21,957 nt of DNA from DATCVR01 sp036566745 (GCA_036566745.1 DATCVR010000114.1:1-21957), one strand, 5' to 3'. Shown: positions 1 through 7,343, numbered from the stretch's first letter. Notes: generated by a model not told the origin, from the sequence alone. Translations and numbers: made by a program.

Positions 1-244
1 CCGGCTGTGGTGGCGGGCCGTCCGTGCCGCCATCGTGCCACCTAGAACACCAGGGAACGGCGCCGGAGAAGGGGAATGTCACCTCGCTGGACGAGGGGGA
101 ACCCCCTCACCGAGCTCTCAACGTAAACCCGTCGCCGACACCCGTCAACGGCCCCGACGCCGGCGCCGGAAACCCACTCGCCACCACGCGTGGATCGCTC
201 TCCGACGTGGCCTGGTGACCGCTGGGCGACCCCGAGGTGATGCC
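1..244. other. Left-edge region without a supported gene
   Basis: I see no recognisable protein in any frame here. A plus-strand frame is open from the window edge to a TAA at 245-247. Only its first dozen codons have the GC-rich third positions expected of a gene in this genome; beyond that it becomes Arg/Pro-rich and looks non-coding. The 3' end of an upstream gene could lie in the first 45 bases, where another frame stops with TAG at 43-45. No tRNA-like fold or clear terminator was noticed. Confidence 0.4.
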
Positions 245-269
245 TAAGTGGAGATGATCTCTCCGCTTA
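245..269. promoter_or_regulatory. Inverted repeat, likely operator of the adjacent TetR regulator
   Basis: The arms are TAAGTGGAGA and TCTCCGCTTA, separated by 5 nt. They match at 9 of 10 positions, and the tenth would be a G-T pair. The repeat ends 18 nt before the TetR start codon and just upstream of its -10 box. This position and form fit autoregulation by a TetR homodimer. The symmetry is seen directly; the binding protein is inferred. Confidence 0.7.
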
Positions 270-274
270 TGCGG

Positions 275-280
275 TACGCT
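275..280 (+). promoter_or_regulatory. -10 box (TACGCT), probable leaderless promoter of the TetR gene
   Basis: TACGCT fits the actinobacterial TANNNT -10 pattern and ends 7 nt before ATG 288. Transcription would then begin at or next to the start codon. No Shine-Dalgarno sequence precedes that ATG, which agrees with a leaderless mRNA. No convincing -35 is visible; that region is occupied by the operator palindrome. Confidence 0.45.
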
Positions 281-287
281 GGCTGCC

Positions 288-959
288 ATGCCCGCCGACC
301 CACCCCCGCGCGATCCGCCGCCGCCTGCCCGGCCCCTGCGCAAGGACGCCCAGCGCAACCGTGCGCTGATCCTCGACGCCGCCCGCGAGGTGTTCGCGCA
401 GCGTGGGCTGGCCGTGACCCTCGACGACATCGCCGCCCACGCGGGGGTCGGGGTGGGGACGGTGTACCGCCGGTTCAGCACCAGGGACGCCCTGATCGAG
501 GCACTGTTCGAGGACCGCGTCCGCGACGTCGCCGATCGTGCCGAGACCGCGCTGTCGTACGACGATCCGTGGCAGGGCTTCACCGCGTTCGTCCGCGACC
601 TCGCTCGGGTCCACGCCGAGGACCGCGGCCTGCGCGAGGTGCTGCTCGCCGAGAACACCCCGGCCCGTTTCGCCGAGGCCCAGGCCCACCTCGCGCCGCT
701 GCTGGATCGGCTCGTGTCCGCGGCCCAGGAGCAGGGCACGCTCCGGCGCGACGTGACCTCGGCCGACCTGCCCGTGCTCATGGCGATGGTCAGCGCCGCG
801 GCCGACCACACCCGGCCGTCCCCCGCGCCCGCCGCGAATGGCGCCTGGGCGCGCTACCTCGACGTCCTGCTCGACGGACTGCGGGCCACCCCCGACCGCC
901 GCCGCGACAGTTCCGGCCCCCACCACGACCCACACCCCGACGAGGAGACGTCACCATGA
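288..959 (+). CDS. TetR/AcrR family transcriptional regulator
   Basis: This is a 223-residue one-component repressor. The N-terminal DNA-binding domain (about residues 20-75) shows the family pattern: a basic lead-in (RKDAQRNRALILDAA), then ...VFAQRGLAVTLDDIAAHAG and VGVGTVYRRF. The all-helical remainder is the ligand and dimer domain, and its inducer cannot be read from sequence. The N-terminus is Pro-rich and probably disordered. The start was chosen because it places a TANNNT box 7 nt upstream. The gene overlaps the next one by 4 nt (ATGA), so the two are translationally coupled. The simplest model is that it represses itself and the coupled deazaflavin-type reductase through the palindrome at 245-269. 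The family call is secure; the target and ligand are inferred. Confidence 0.93.
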   Translation: MPADPPPRDPPPPARPLRKDAQRNRALILDAAREVFAQRGLAVTLDDIAAHAGVGVGTVYRRFSTRDALIEALFEDRVRDVADRAETALSYDDPWQGFTAFVRDLARVHAEDRGLREVLLAENTPARFAEAQAHLAPLLDRLVSAAQEQGTLRRDVTSADLPVLMAMVSAAADHTRPSPAPAANGAWARYLDVLLDGLRATPDRRRDSSGPHHDPHPDEETSP

Positions 960-1378
960 CCATGCCCCGGGCCCTCAAGGCCCTCAGCGCTCGGCTGAAC
1001 CCGCTGGTAGTGCCGCTGGCTCGCCGCCTGCCGCCACTGGCGCTCGTCCTCCACACCGGCCGCCGCAGCGGCACGGCCTATCGGACGCCGGTCCAGGCGT
1101 TTCGCACCGACCGTGGGTGGATCATCGCGCTGGCGTACGGCGCCGACGTCCAGTGGGTTCGCAACGTCGAGGCGGCCGGCGGCGCGCAACTCGTCCGCCG
1201 GGGACGGCTCCATCAGCTCTCGGAGCCCCGGCGGCTGCACGGCACCGCCGGCTCGAGTCGGTTGCCGGCCTGGTCACGACTGCTGATGCGGCTCGTCCGG
1301 GTGGACGACTTCGTCGAGCTCGCCGCGGTCGAGGCAGCACCGGACCACTCCCCCACGCGATCGGCCGCGCAGGGCTGA
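956..1378 (+). CDS. Nitroreductase-family deazaflavin (F420)-dependent oxidoreductase (Ddn/DUF385-like)
   Basis: This 140-residue protein belongs to the small split-barrel family typified by mycobacterial Ddn. Those proteins use reduced F420 to reduce quinones or nitro compounds. The diagnostic stretch is visible: HTGRRSGTAYRTPVQAF at about residues 34-50, followed by a YGADVQWVRNVEAAGG segment, which form the cofactor-binding barrel. The length is normal for the family. The start ATG overlaps the TetR stop as ATGA, which fixes it. Being coupled to a TetR repressor suggests that it is induced by a small molecule, perhaps a quinone or xenobiotic. Cofactor use is inferred from the family; some relatives bind other cofactors. 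The gene converges on the MmyB-type regulator with only 6 nt between the two stop codons. Confidence 0.88.
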   Translation: MTMPRALKALSARLNPLVVPLARRLPPLALVLHTGRRSGTAYRTPVQAFRTDRGWIIALAYGADVQWVRNVEAAGGAQLVRRGRLHQLSEPRRLHGTAGSSRLPAWSRLLMRLVRVDDFVELAAVEAAPDHSPTRSAAQG

Positions 1379-1390
1379 CGCGATTCAGCC
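1373..1390. terminator. Short hairpin spanning both stop codons of convergent genes
   Basis: GGCTGA and TCAGCC are perfect 6-bp arms around a 6-nt loop. The TGA in the left arm is the stop of the plus-strand reductase. The TCA in the right arm is the stop of the minus-strand regulator. There is no T-run. It may act as a weak bidirectional terminator or 3' stabiliser. The symmetry is seen; the function is inferred. Confidence 0.4.
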
Positions 1391-2239
1391 GCTGACCGCT
1401 CGCAACGCCCCGGGTTGGCGCCCGGTAAGCCGGTCGAGCGCCGCCGACGTGGCATCGTCGGCGGGCAGGTAGACCACCAGGCGCTGGTCGTCGGCGTCGG
1501 GGAGCTCGAGCGTCTCGCCGGCCAGCCGCAGCTCACCGGCGTCGGGATGGATCATCCGTTCGACGCCGGTGCGTCGCGGGCGGGCGAAGGGGGCCTCCAG
1601 CCGCTCGGTGAAGGCGGCACCGGCGGTCGCGCCCAGCTCCTCGGCGAACGCCGCGACGTATGGATCGACCCGCCCGGCCTCGAAGGTGAGGTCGGCCACC
1701 TGCTCGTCGGCGATGCGTTCCCATTCGGGGTAGGCGTCGCGGGCCCGCACGTCCGTGAACACGTACCGGATCAGGTTCGGCGTCTCACCCGTGAGCACGC
1801 CGATCGCCCTCACCAGCTGCTCGTAGCCCGTGGTGAAGGCAAGCACGTCGCCGAGGCGGTTCAGCACCACGGCCGGCGAGGGTTCGAGCCGGTCGAGCAG
1901 CGCCTGCACGGTGGGGCGCACCGACGTGGCGGGCGGCCGCGACGTGGGGCAGAGGAAGTCGCCGCCGGCGACCTTGGAGAGGTTGCGGAGCTGGACGCGC
2001 TCGTCCGACGACAGGTGCAGGGCGTCGGCCAGTGCCGAGAGCACCTGCACCGACGGACGGTGATCGCGGCCCTGCTCGAGCCGGACGAGGTACTCGACGC
2101 TGATGCCCGCGAGCGAGGCCAGCTCGGCACGGCGCAGGCCCGGCGTTCGACGCCGCGCGCCGGGCGGAAGGCCGACGTCGGCGGGCGTGACACCCTCACG
2201 GCAGGCACGCAGGAAAGCGCCCAGCTCGTTGTCGCTCAC
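1385..2239 (-). CDS. Helix-turn-helix regulator with MmyB-type ligand-binding domain
   Basis: This is a 284-residue XRE-family regulator. An N-terminal HTH occupies about residues 28-75 (RRAELASLAGISVEYLVRLE followed by QGRDHRPS). A linker leads to a C-terminal MmyB-like domain (about 105-280) with the family stretches PAVVLNRLGDVLAF and NLIRYVFTD. MmyB-type domains are PAS-like and have been proposed to bind fatty-acid-like ligands. Three tandem GTG codons (2245, 2242, 2239) could start it. The third is preferred because it lies 6 nt after a TAGGTT -10 box and no Shine-Dalgarno fits the others. It diverges from the PPOX-class and aldo/keto reductase pair. Such regulators commonly control an adjacent divergent oxidoreductase, which is the likely role here. 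The family call is firm; the target is inferred. Confidence 0.92.
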   Translation of the reverse strand: MSDNELGAFLRACREGVTPADVGLPPGARRRTPGLRRAELASLAGISVEYLVRLEQGRDHRPSVQVLSALADALHLSSDERVQLRNLSKVAGGDFLCPTSRPPATSVRPTVQALLDRLEPSPAVVLNRLGDVLAFTTGYEQLVRAIGVLTGETPNLIRYVFTDVRARDAYPEWERIADEQVADLTFEAGRVDPYVAAFAEELGATAGAAFTERLEAPFARPRRTGVERMIHPDAGELRLAGETLELPDADDQRLVVYLPADDATSAALDRLTGRQPGALRAVSG

Positions 2240-2245
2240 CACCAC

Positions 2246-2251
2246 AACCTA
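2246..2251 (-). promoter_or_regulatory. -10 box (TAGGTT) of the MmyB-type regulator, probably leaderless
   Basis: Read on the minus strand, TAGGTT fits TANNNT and ends 6 nt before GTG 2239. No canonical -35 is evident. The expected -35 position abuts the palindrome at 2273-2293, so a protein bound there would interfere with this promoter. Confidence 0.4.
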
Positions 2252-2272
2252 CCCGCGTCCGCGCTCGTTGAC

Positions 2273-2293
2273 GCTGGCCCTGGCAGGGCCAGC
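2273..2293. promoter_or_regulatory. Perfect 10-bp inverted repeat in a divergent intergenic region
   Basis: GCTGGCCCTG and CAGGGCCAGC are exact reverse complements around a single G. The repeat lies midway between the divergent starts of the MmyB-type regulator and the PPOX-class gene. A TTGACG hexamer at 2268-2273 sits at its left edge and could be a plus-strand -35. This is the best candidate operator for the regulator and would act on both directions. Binding is inferred. Confidence 0.6.
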
Positions 2294-2335
2294 CTCGTCC
2301 CGGCCTCCCTCGACGGCGCCGGAGCCAGCACGGTG

Positions 2336-2782
2336 ATGGCCATGACGACGACCACCTTCACCGACGCCGAGATCGGCTACCTGAACGGCCAGCCGCTGGG
2401 CCGCCTCGCCACCGTGGACGCCGATGGCCGGCCACACCTCACCCCGGTGGGGGTCTTCCACGATCCCGTGACCCAGACGATCGTGATCGCCGGCCACGCG
2501 GGCAGCGACATGGCCGCGAGCAAGAAGTTCCGCGACGCCCGGCACCGGCCTGAGGTCGCCTTCGTGGTGGACGACCTGCTCACGCTGGATCCGTGGTCGC
2601 CGCGAGGCATCGAGATCCGCGGCCGGGCCGAGACCTTCACCGACGGCGGCACCGAGCTCGGCCGGCGCCTCGACGCCGTGATGCCGTTCGACCCCGCGTG
2701 GATCCGGATCCGGCCCAGACGGGTTCTGACCTGGGGCATCGACTCCGGACCGTTCGAGCTCACCGCCCGCGACGTGGCCTGA
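2336..2782 (+). CDS. PPOX-class F420/flavin-dependent oxidoreductase family protein
   Basis: This 148-residue split-barrel protein belongs to the pyridoxamine-5'-phosphate-oxidase-like superfamily. The N-terminal pattern FTDAEIGYLNGQPLGRLATV followed by DADGRPHLTPVGV is characteristic of the actinobacterial F420-dependent PPOX group. It continues with a cofactor-phosphate-type segment SKKFRDARHRPEVAFVVDD and a WSPRGIEIRGRAE strand. The usual length is 130-150 residues. ATG 2336 is 11 nt from a GGAG at 2321-2324. GTG 2333 (8-nt spacing) and ATG 2342 are alternatives, and the choice changes the protein by only 1-2 residues. The aldo/keto reductase start follows the stop by 11 nt, so the two form an operon. 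The substrate is unknown, and FMN or haem binding cannot be excluded. Confidence 0.87.
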   Translation: MAMTTTTFTDAEIGYLNGQPLGRLATVDADGRPHLTPVGVFHDPVTQTIVIAGHAGSDMAASKKFRDARHRPEVAFVVDDLLTLDPWSPRGIEIRGRAETFTDGGTELGRRLDAVMPFDPAWIRIRPRRVLTWGIDSGPFELTARDVA

Positions 2783-2793
2783 GGAGGGCGACC

Positions 2794-3825
2794 GTGCGCT
2801 ACCGACTGCTCGGCCCCAGCGGCCTGCGGGTCTCGGACCTGTTCCTCGGCGCCATGCTCTTCGGCGAGCCCTACACGGACGCGACCGACGTGGCGAAGCT
2901 GATCGAGGCCTACGCCGAGGCCGGAGGCAACGTCATCGACACCGCCAACCTCTATCCGGGCGACGGCGCGAGCGAACGCGTCCTCGGCGAGGTGCTGGGC
3001 GCCGACCGCGACCGCTTCGTCCTCGCCACCAAGTACACGCTGTCCCTCGACCGGAGCGACCCCAACGCCTCGGGGAATCACCGCAAGAGCCTGGTCCGCT
3101 CGGTGGAGCGCAGCCTGACCAGCCTCAAGACGGACTACGTCGACCTGCTGTGGGTGCACGTCTGGGACCCGCACACGCCGATCGAGGAGACGATGCGCGC
3201 CCTCGACGACGTCGTGCGCGCGGGCAAGGTGCTCTACGTGGGCATCTCCGACGCGCCCGGGTGGGTCGTCTCCCGCGCCAACGCGATCGCCGAGCTGCGC
3301 GGCTGGTCGGCCTTCGTCGGCCTGCAGGTGCCGTACAGCCTGGTGCAGCGCGACGTCGAGCGCGACCTGCTGCCGATGGCCGGCGCCCTGGGGCTGTCCG
3401 TGGCGGCGTGGTCTCCCCAGGGCGGTGGGGTGTTGTCGGGCAAGTACACCCGCGGTGGGGTCGTGGGCCCGAGCCGGCTGGACAGCGCCGACATCTCCGT
3501 GCGGGACCTCCGGATCGCTCGCGAGGTCGACGCCGTCGCCGACGAGCTGGGGGCCACGTCGGCGCAGGTCGCCTTGGCCTGGACCATGGCCCGCGACACC
3601 GGCGCGGCGGTGCACCCGATCGTCGGAGTTCGCCGGCTCGACCAGCTCACCGACAACCTGGCGGCCGCCGACCTCGTCCTCCCGGGCGAGGCCGTCGAGC
3701 GGCTGGACGAGGTCAGCGCGATCGAGCTCGGCTTCCCCCTGGACTTCCTCGCGTCGACGAAGGACTACGCGTTCGGCGAGGCCGGGCGACGGGTCCGGCC
3801 TCGACCACCAGCGGCGGCTCGGTAA
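2794..3825 (+). CDS. Aldo/keto reductase
   Basis: This 343-residue NADPH-dependent carbonyl reductase of the (beta/alpha)8 AKR superfamily resembles the YajO/YghZ-like bacterial group. The catalytic tetrad is readable as Asp49 and Tyr54 (in IDTANLY), Lys80 (LATKY) and His122 (WVHVWD). NADPH-binding features follow: WSPQGGGVLSGKY, and a late IVGVRRLDQLTDNL segment typical of the 2'-phosphate clamp. The GTG start has a strong GAGGAGG Shine-Dalgarno 5-6 nt upstream that overlaps the stop of the PPOX-class gene, so the two are co-transcribed. Both probably answer to the divergent MmyB-type regulator. The Arg/Pro-rich C-terminal tail (last ~12 residues) looks non-conserved. The physiological substrate is unknown. 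Confidence 0.94.
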   Translation: MRYRLLGPSGLRVSDLFLGAMLFGEPYTDATDVAKLIEAYAEAGGNVIDTANLYPGDGASERVLGEVLGADRDRFVLATKYTLSLDRSDPNASGNHRKSLVRSVERSLTSLKTDYVDLLWVHVWDPHTPIEETMRALDDVVRAGKVLYVGISDAPGWVVSRANAIAELRGWSAFVGLQVPYSLVQRDVERDLLPMAGALGLSVAAWSPQGGGVLSGKYTRGGVVGPSRLDSADISVRDLRIAREVDAVADELGATSAQVALAWTMARDTGAAVHPIVGVRRLDQLTDNLAAADLVLPGEAVERLDEVSAIELGFPLDFLASTKDYAFGEAGRRVRPRPPAAAR

Positions 3826-3897
3826 CGTGTCCGGCGTCTGCGTCGGCCGAGCGATCCCACCCGTCTCGCGCCCATCGGAGTGGAACGGGAGACCTCG

Positions 3898-4755
3898 GTG
3901 CACGGATCAGCTGTCGGTCGTCGTCGCGGCGTCCGGATGGTGGCCGGTGGCTTCGTCACAGCGCTGATGGCCGGAACCGCCCTCTTCTCCGCGGGCTCGT
4001 CGTGGGCCGCCGACACCGCTGACGACTCCGCCGCCGGGCTGACAGTGCTCGCGCCTGTCCGTGGCCAGACCCTGGCGTCCGCCCGGCCCACGTTCGCGGG
4101 CACCGGGCAGGACGGCGCCTCGGTCTCGATCACCGTCGGCGACGACGTCGTCGCGACCACGGACGTAGGCCCCGACGGCGCGTGGTCGGCCACTCCCGCG
4201 GATGCCCTGCCGGCCGGCCGCTTCGACGCGCTCGTCACCCAGACGGTCGGCACGTCCACCACGTCGATGCCGGTCCGCCGCCTCGGCGTCCCTCCCGGCC
4301 CGCCGCGCATCGCCAGCCCGTCGCCCGACGACGAGGTCGGCCCCGACCACGTCTTCACCGGCACCGGGCTGGTCGGCGCCACGATCTCGCTCAGCGTGCA
4401 GGCCGTGCCGGTCGACGACGCCGGCCGCCGCGGGGCCGCGAAGAACCTCGCCATCACCGCCGCCGCCGACACCCAGGGGACGTGGGAGGTCACGCTCCCC
4501 GGGCCGATGCCCCGCGGCGAGCACACCGTGACCGCCACGCAGTCCGTCGACGACCTCGGCTCCGAGCCGTCGGCGACGATCGCGTTCCGCGTGGGCGAGC
4601 CGGCGGGCGACGAAGGCGGTGCCGTCGGAGGCGGGCCCGAGGGCGACCTCGCCGAGACCGGATCGGCCTTCCCGGCGATGATCGTCGCCGCGCTCGGCGC
4701 ACTCCTGGCGGGGGCCGCGGTGATCGTCTCGGCCCGCCCACGCACCCGGATCTGA
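3898..4755 (+). CDS. Exported wall-anchored protein with two Ig-like modules and an LAETG sorting signal
   Basis: This 285-residue surface protein has no enzyme domain. Residues 1-38 form a signal peptide: basic VGRRRGVR, a hydrophobic core, and cleavage near SSWA-AD. Two beta-sandwich modules follow (about 47-130 and 135-233), with the repeated signature ARPTFAGTG, then PDGAWSATP. The C-terminus is a sortase signal: LAETG at 251-255, a hydrophobic helix (about 258-279), and a basic tail. LAxTG is the motif favoured by class E sortases in high-GC Gram-positives. GTG 3898 is preferred over GTG 3880 because GGGAG lies 6 nt upstream. The modules match the C-terminal modules of the next gene, so it looks like a protease-less paralogue of that protein. 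Its function (adhesion, spacer or partner) is unknown. No sortase gene is in the window. Confidence 0.85.
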   Translation: MHGSAVGRRRGVRMVAGGFVTALMAGTALFSAGSSWAADTADDSAAGLTVLAPVRGQTLASARPTFAGTGQDGASVSITVGDDVVATTDVGPDGAWSATPADALPAGRFDALVTQTVGTSTTSMPVRRLGVPPGPPRIASPSPDDEVGPDHVFTGTGLVGATISLSVQAVPVDDAGRRGAAKNLAITAAADTQGTWEVTLPGPMPRGEHTVTATQSVDDLGSEPSATIAFRVGEPAGDEGGAVGGGPEGDLAETGSAFPAMIVAALGALLAGAAVIVSARPRTRI

Positions 4756-4933
4756 TCTTTTCGACGTCGTTCACGATCTCTACACCGAAAACCCCGAGAA
4801 CGGTGTCGGAATTCGACGGATCTTTCGATAAGGTGACGCGGGTTCCGGTCCGGCGGCACATGCCGTCGGAGGGCGGTGGCTGCCATCGCTGGGCATCCGG
4901 AGCTATATGCACGTCATAGAACTGGAGATATTA
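4756..4933. promoter_or_regulatory. Leader/promoter region of the secreted protease gene
   Basis: This 178-nt gap is noticeably richer in A and T than its surroundings. It holds an ACACCG/CGGTGT inverted repeat (4782-4787 and 4801-4806, 13-nt loop). It also has two near-identical copies of GATCTTT(T)CGA, at 4754-4764 and 4819-4828; the second runs into TAAGGT (4829-4834), a possible -10. No -35 is well spaced from it. A promoter and regulatory sites are likely here, but the exact elements are uncertain. Confidence 0.35.
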
Positions 4934-7249
4934 GTGAGCTCTCGACAGGTCCGCCGAGGTCGCGGCGCCTCCCGCCTTGCGGGTGTGCTGCTGGCCACGG
5001 CTGTGACGGCCGGAAGCGCCGTTGCCACCGCAGGGGCCGCGTTCGCCGAGGAGTCGGCGCCGACCCCCACCCTTCAGACATTCTCGGTCGACGCCTTCGT
5101 CGACGCCGCGGCTGAACTGCCGTCGGGCCTGACCCAGGCGGTCGAGCGCGACCTCGGGCTCACCGCTCCCGAGTACCTCGCCAACGCGGCGGCCGCCAAG
5201 GTGGCCGCCGACGTCGTCGCGCAGCTGCGCGCCGACGGCGTGGGCATCGAGTCCGCCGCGATCGCCGGCCAGGACGTCACCCTCTACGTCTCCGCGGACG
5301 CCGACGTGGCCGCCGCCGAGGCCACCGGCGCCAAGGTCGAGGTCGGCCTGCCCGACATCGACACCTCCGGCGTCGAGGAGCGCGAGCTCCACTTCAACGA
5401 CGACTTCAAGGGCGGCTACGGTTACGCCACCCTCGACGACGTCGAGAACCCCACCTCGGCCAACCGCTGCTCGGCGGGCTTCAACGGCACCGCCGGCGAC
5501 GGCTCGCCGCTGTTCCTGACCGCCGGCCACTGTGGCGCCGACTTCGAGGAGGGCCACCCGTGGTTCCACCTCGACGTCGACAGCCCGCTGTTCGACGACC
5601 AGAACTGGGCCGGCCCCGAGCTCACCGAGCGTCCGCTGGGTGAGAACGGCGCCATGCACCTCGGCGACGGCGAGGACGGCGGCGTCGTCCACGTCACCGA
5701 GCCCGGCTGGACCACCCCGCCGCAGGTCGCCTACTGGGGCGGCGGCACGGGTGCGCCCGACGACGGCAACTCGATCAAGGTCTACGACTCCACCAACGCC
5801 ATCGTCGGCCAGCCCGCTTGCAAGTCCGGTGCCACCTCCGGCTGGACCTGCGGCGAGATCCTCTTCGCCGAGGACACCGTCGAGATCGGCGTGGGCGAGA
5901 ACGAGACCGCTGCGGTCACCGCGTTCATCTTCACCGCCTGCATGCTCTCCGGCGACAGCGGCGGTTCGATCGTCTCGGGCCACTACGCCCTGGGCGTCGA
6001 CTCCTTCTCCACCGCGGCGACCACCGCCACGTGCGACAACACCAACTGGAACCCGGCCACGGTCTACGAGGCCGGCGGCTCGGCCGACGGCGACTTCGGC
6101 GGCGGCTACGCGGTCACCAGCGGCACGGCCAACGCCGAGCTGCTCCTCGGTGACGACTTCAACCTGAACATCTTCGTCGGCAAGCCGGTCGTCACCGCTC
6201 CGGAGGAGGGTGGCACCACCAGCCAGAAGCCCACCATCTCGGGCAAGGTCAGCGCCGCCGAGGGTGCCAAGGTCACGGTCGAGATCGACGGTGGCCCCAC
6301 CGTCGAGGGCACTGTCGGTGCCGACGGCACCTGGAGCGCAGCGGTTGACGAGGCGCTCGAGCCCGGCTCGTACACCTACAGCGTCACCGCGTCGCACACC
6401 GCCAAGGGCGCTTCCGAGGCCACCACCTCGGGCACGGCCGAGGGTTCGTTCGAGGTCGTCGAGAACCAGGTCGCCGACCTGACCGTCGAGTCCCCCTCGA
6501 ACGGCCAGACCACCGGTAACGCCCGTCCGACCTTCAACGGCACCGGCGAGCCCGGCGCCACCGTCACCCTGGTCGTCGGCGAGGACACCCTCGGCGAGGC
6601 CACCGTGGCCGAGGACGGCACCTGGTCCATCGCCCCCAGCGCCGACGCTCCGATCGGTGTCCGCTTCGACGCCACGGTCAGCCAGGACGCCGCGGGTGAG
6701 GTCCAGGAGGTCGTCGTGTCCGACCTGGGCATCACGGCTCCGGCCGTCACCATCACGGCTCCCGAGGATGGCGCCGAGGTTGCCGGCGATGTCGTGATCA
6801 CGGGTACCGCGTTCCCGGGTTCCGACGTGGCCCTCACCATCGAGGGCACCGTCGCCGGTGCCGACGAGCCCACCACCCGCTCCAGCGCAGCCGCTGACGC
6901 TGCCGAGGCGTGGACGGGCGACTTCGCCATCGACGACAACGGCGCGTGGACCTTCACGCCGGCCGAGGCCATCCCGGCCGGTGAGTTCACCCTCACCGCC
7001 GCGGCGTCGGTGGCCGACGGCGACCCCGAGCTCACCACCTCCGAGGCCTCGGTGTCCTTCACCGTCGTGGCCGACGACAACGGTGACTCCGGCGACGCCG
7101 GTGGCACCGATGACGGCAACGACGACCTGCCCGACACCGGTTCGTCCAGCCTGCCGCTGATCCTCATCGGCGCGGCGCTGCTGCTCGCCGGTGGCACCGC
7201 GGTCGCTCTGAAGGCCCGCAAGAACCGCAACACCCCCACCGAGGTCTGA
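4934..7249 (+). CDS. Secreted streptogrisin-like (S1 family) serine protease with pro-domain, Ig-like stalk and LPDTG anchor
   Basis: This is a 771-residue cell-wall protease precursor. In order: signal peptide 1-38 (cleavage AFA-EES); an alpha-lytic-type pro-domain about 45-140 (LTAPEYLANAAAAKVAAD) that would fold and then be cleaved; the chymotrypsin-fold catalytic domain about 155-412; three Ig-like modules about 416-510, 514-600 and 602-712; an acidic Asp/Gly linker; LPDTG at 732-736; a membrane helix and a basic tail. The triad is visible: His199 in TAGHC, Asp248 in EDGGVV, Ser342 in GDSGG. Six Cys (179, 200, 296, 306, 336, 367) suit the three disulfides of this group. GTG 4934 has GGAG 6 nt upstream; ATG 4907 lacks one. 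The last two modules are paralogous to the previous gene. The protease would be tethered to peptidoglycan by a sortase. Its substrate is unknown. Confidence 0.93.
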   Translation: MSSRQVRRGRGASRLAGVLLATAVTAGSAVATAGAAFAEESAPTPTLQTFSVDAFVDAAAELPSGLTQAVERDLGLTAPEYLANAAAAKVAADVVAQLRADGVGIESAAIAGQDVTLYVSADADVAAAEATGAKVEVGLPDIDTSGVEERELHFNDDFKGGYGYATLDDVENPTSANRCSAGFNGTAGDGSPLFLTAGHCGADFEEGHPWFHLDVDSPLFDDQNWAGPELTERPLGENGAMHLGDGEDGGVVHVTEPGWTTPPQVAYWGGGTGAPDDGNSIKVYDSTNAIVGQPACKSGATSGWTCGEILFAEDTVEIGVGENETAAVTAFIFTACMLSGDSGGSIVSGHYALGVDSFSTAATTATCDNTNWNPATVYEAGGSADGDFGGGYAVTSGTANAELLLGDDFNLNIFVGKPVVTAPEEGGTTSQKPTISGKVSAAEGAKVTVEIDGGPTVEGTVGADGTWSAAVDEALEPGSYTYSVTASHTAKGASEATTSGTAEGSFEVVENQVADLTVESPSNGQTTGNARPTFNGTGEPGATVTLVVGEDTLGEATVAEDGTWSIAPSADAPIGVRFDATVSQDAAGEVQEVVVSDLGITAPAVTITAPEDGAEVAGDVVITGTAFPGSDVALTIEGTVAGADEPTTRSSAAADAAEAWTGDFAIDDNGAWTFTPAEAIPAGEFTLTAAASVADGDPELTTSEASVSFTVVADDNGDSGDAGGTDDGNDDLPDTGSSSLPLILIGAALLLAGGTAVALKARKNRNTPTEV

Positions 7250-7282
7250 TACACCGACCTCGGGTGATCCACCCGCACCACT

Positions 7283-7322
7283 GACGACGGCCCCCGCTCC
7301 GCACGGAGCGGGGGTCGTCGTC
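7283..7322 (+). terminator. Long GC-rich stem-loop after the protease gene
   Basis: A 19-bp stem (7283-7301 with 7304-7322, one G-T pair) contains an 11-bp perfect core, CCCCCGCTCCG against CGGAGCGGGGG. It starts 33 nt after the protease stop. There is no clean T-run, as is usual in actinobacterial terminators. The position and stability make an intrinsic terminator very likely. Confidence 0.8.
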
Positions 7323-7343
7323 GTTCGTGGAACGATGTACCGT
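7321..7343 (+). promoter_or_regulatory. Promoter/operator of the aldehyde dehydrogenase gene
   Basis: TACCGT (7338-7343) fits TANNNT and ends 7 nt before ATG 7351, with no Shine-Dalgarno between, so a leaderless mRNA is likely. Directly upstream, TCGTTC and GAACGA (7321-7335, 3-nt centre) form a perfect 6-bp inverted repeat that could be an operator. It shares two bases with the preceding terminator stem. Confidence 0.4.

Noticed and set aside
1415..2335. Upstream extension of the PPOX-class reading frame
   Set aside because: The frame is open but antisense to the MmyB-type regulator; the family N-terminus and GGAG place the start at about 2336.
2377..3903. Long minus-strand open frame opposite the PPOX and aldo/keto reductase genes
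   Set aside because: It is a low-complexity Arg/Gly/Val/His shadow of two well-identified genes on the other strand; no motif seen.
4931..6397. Long minus-strand open frame opposite the protease gene
   Set aside because: It is a shadow rich in Gly/Val/Asp/Ala; the plus strand encodes a complete signal peptide, catalytic triad and disulfide pattern.
3898..7249. Idea of a complete sortase-substrate cluster
   Set aside because: Both substrates are present, but no sortase gene lies anywhere in the window, so a dedicated sortase operon cannot be claimed.
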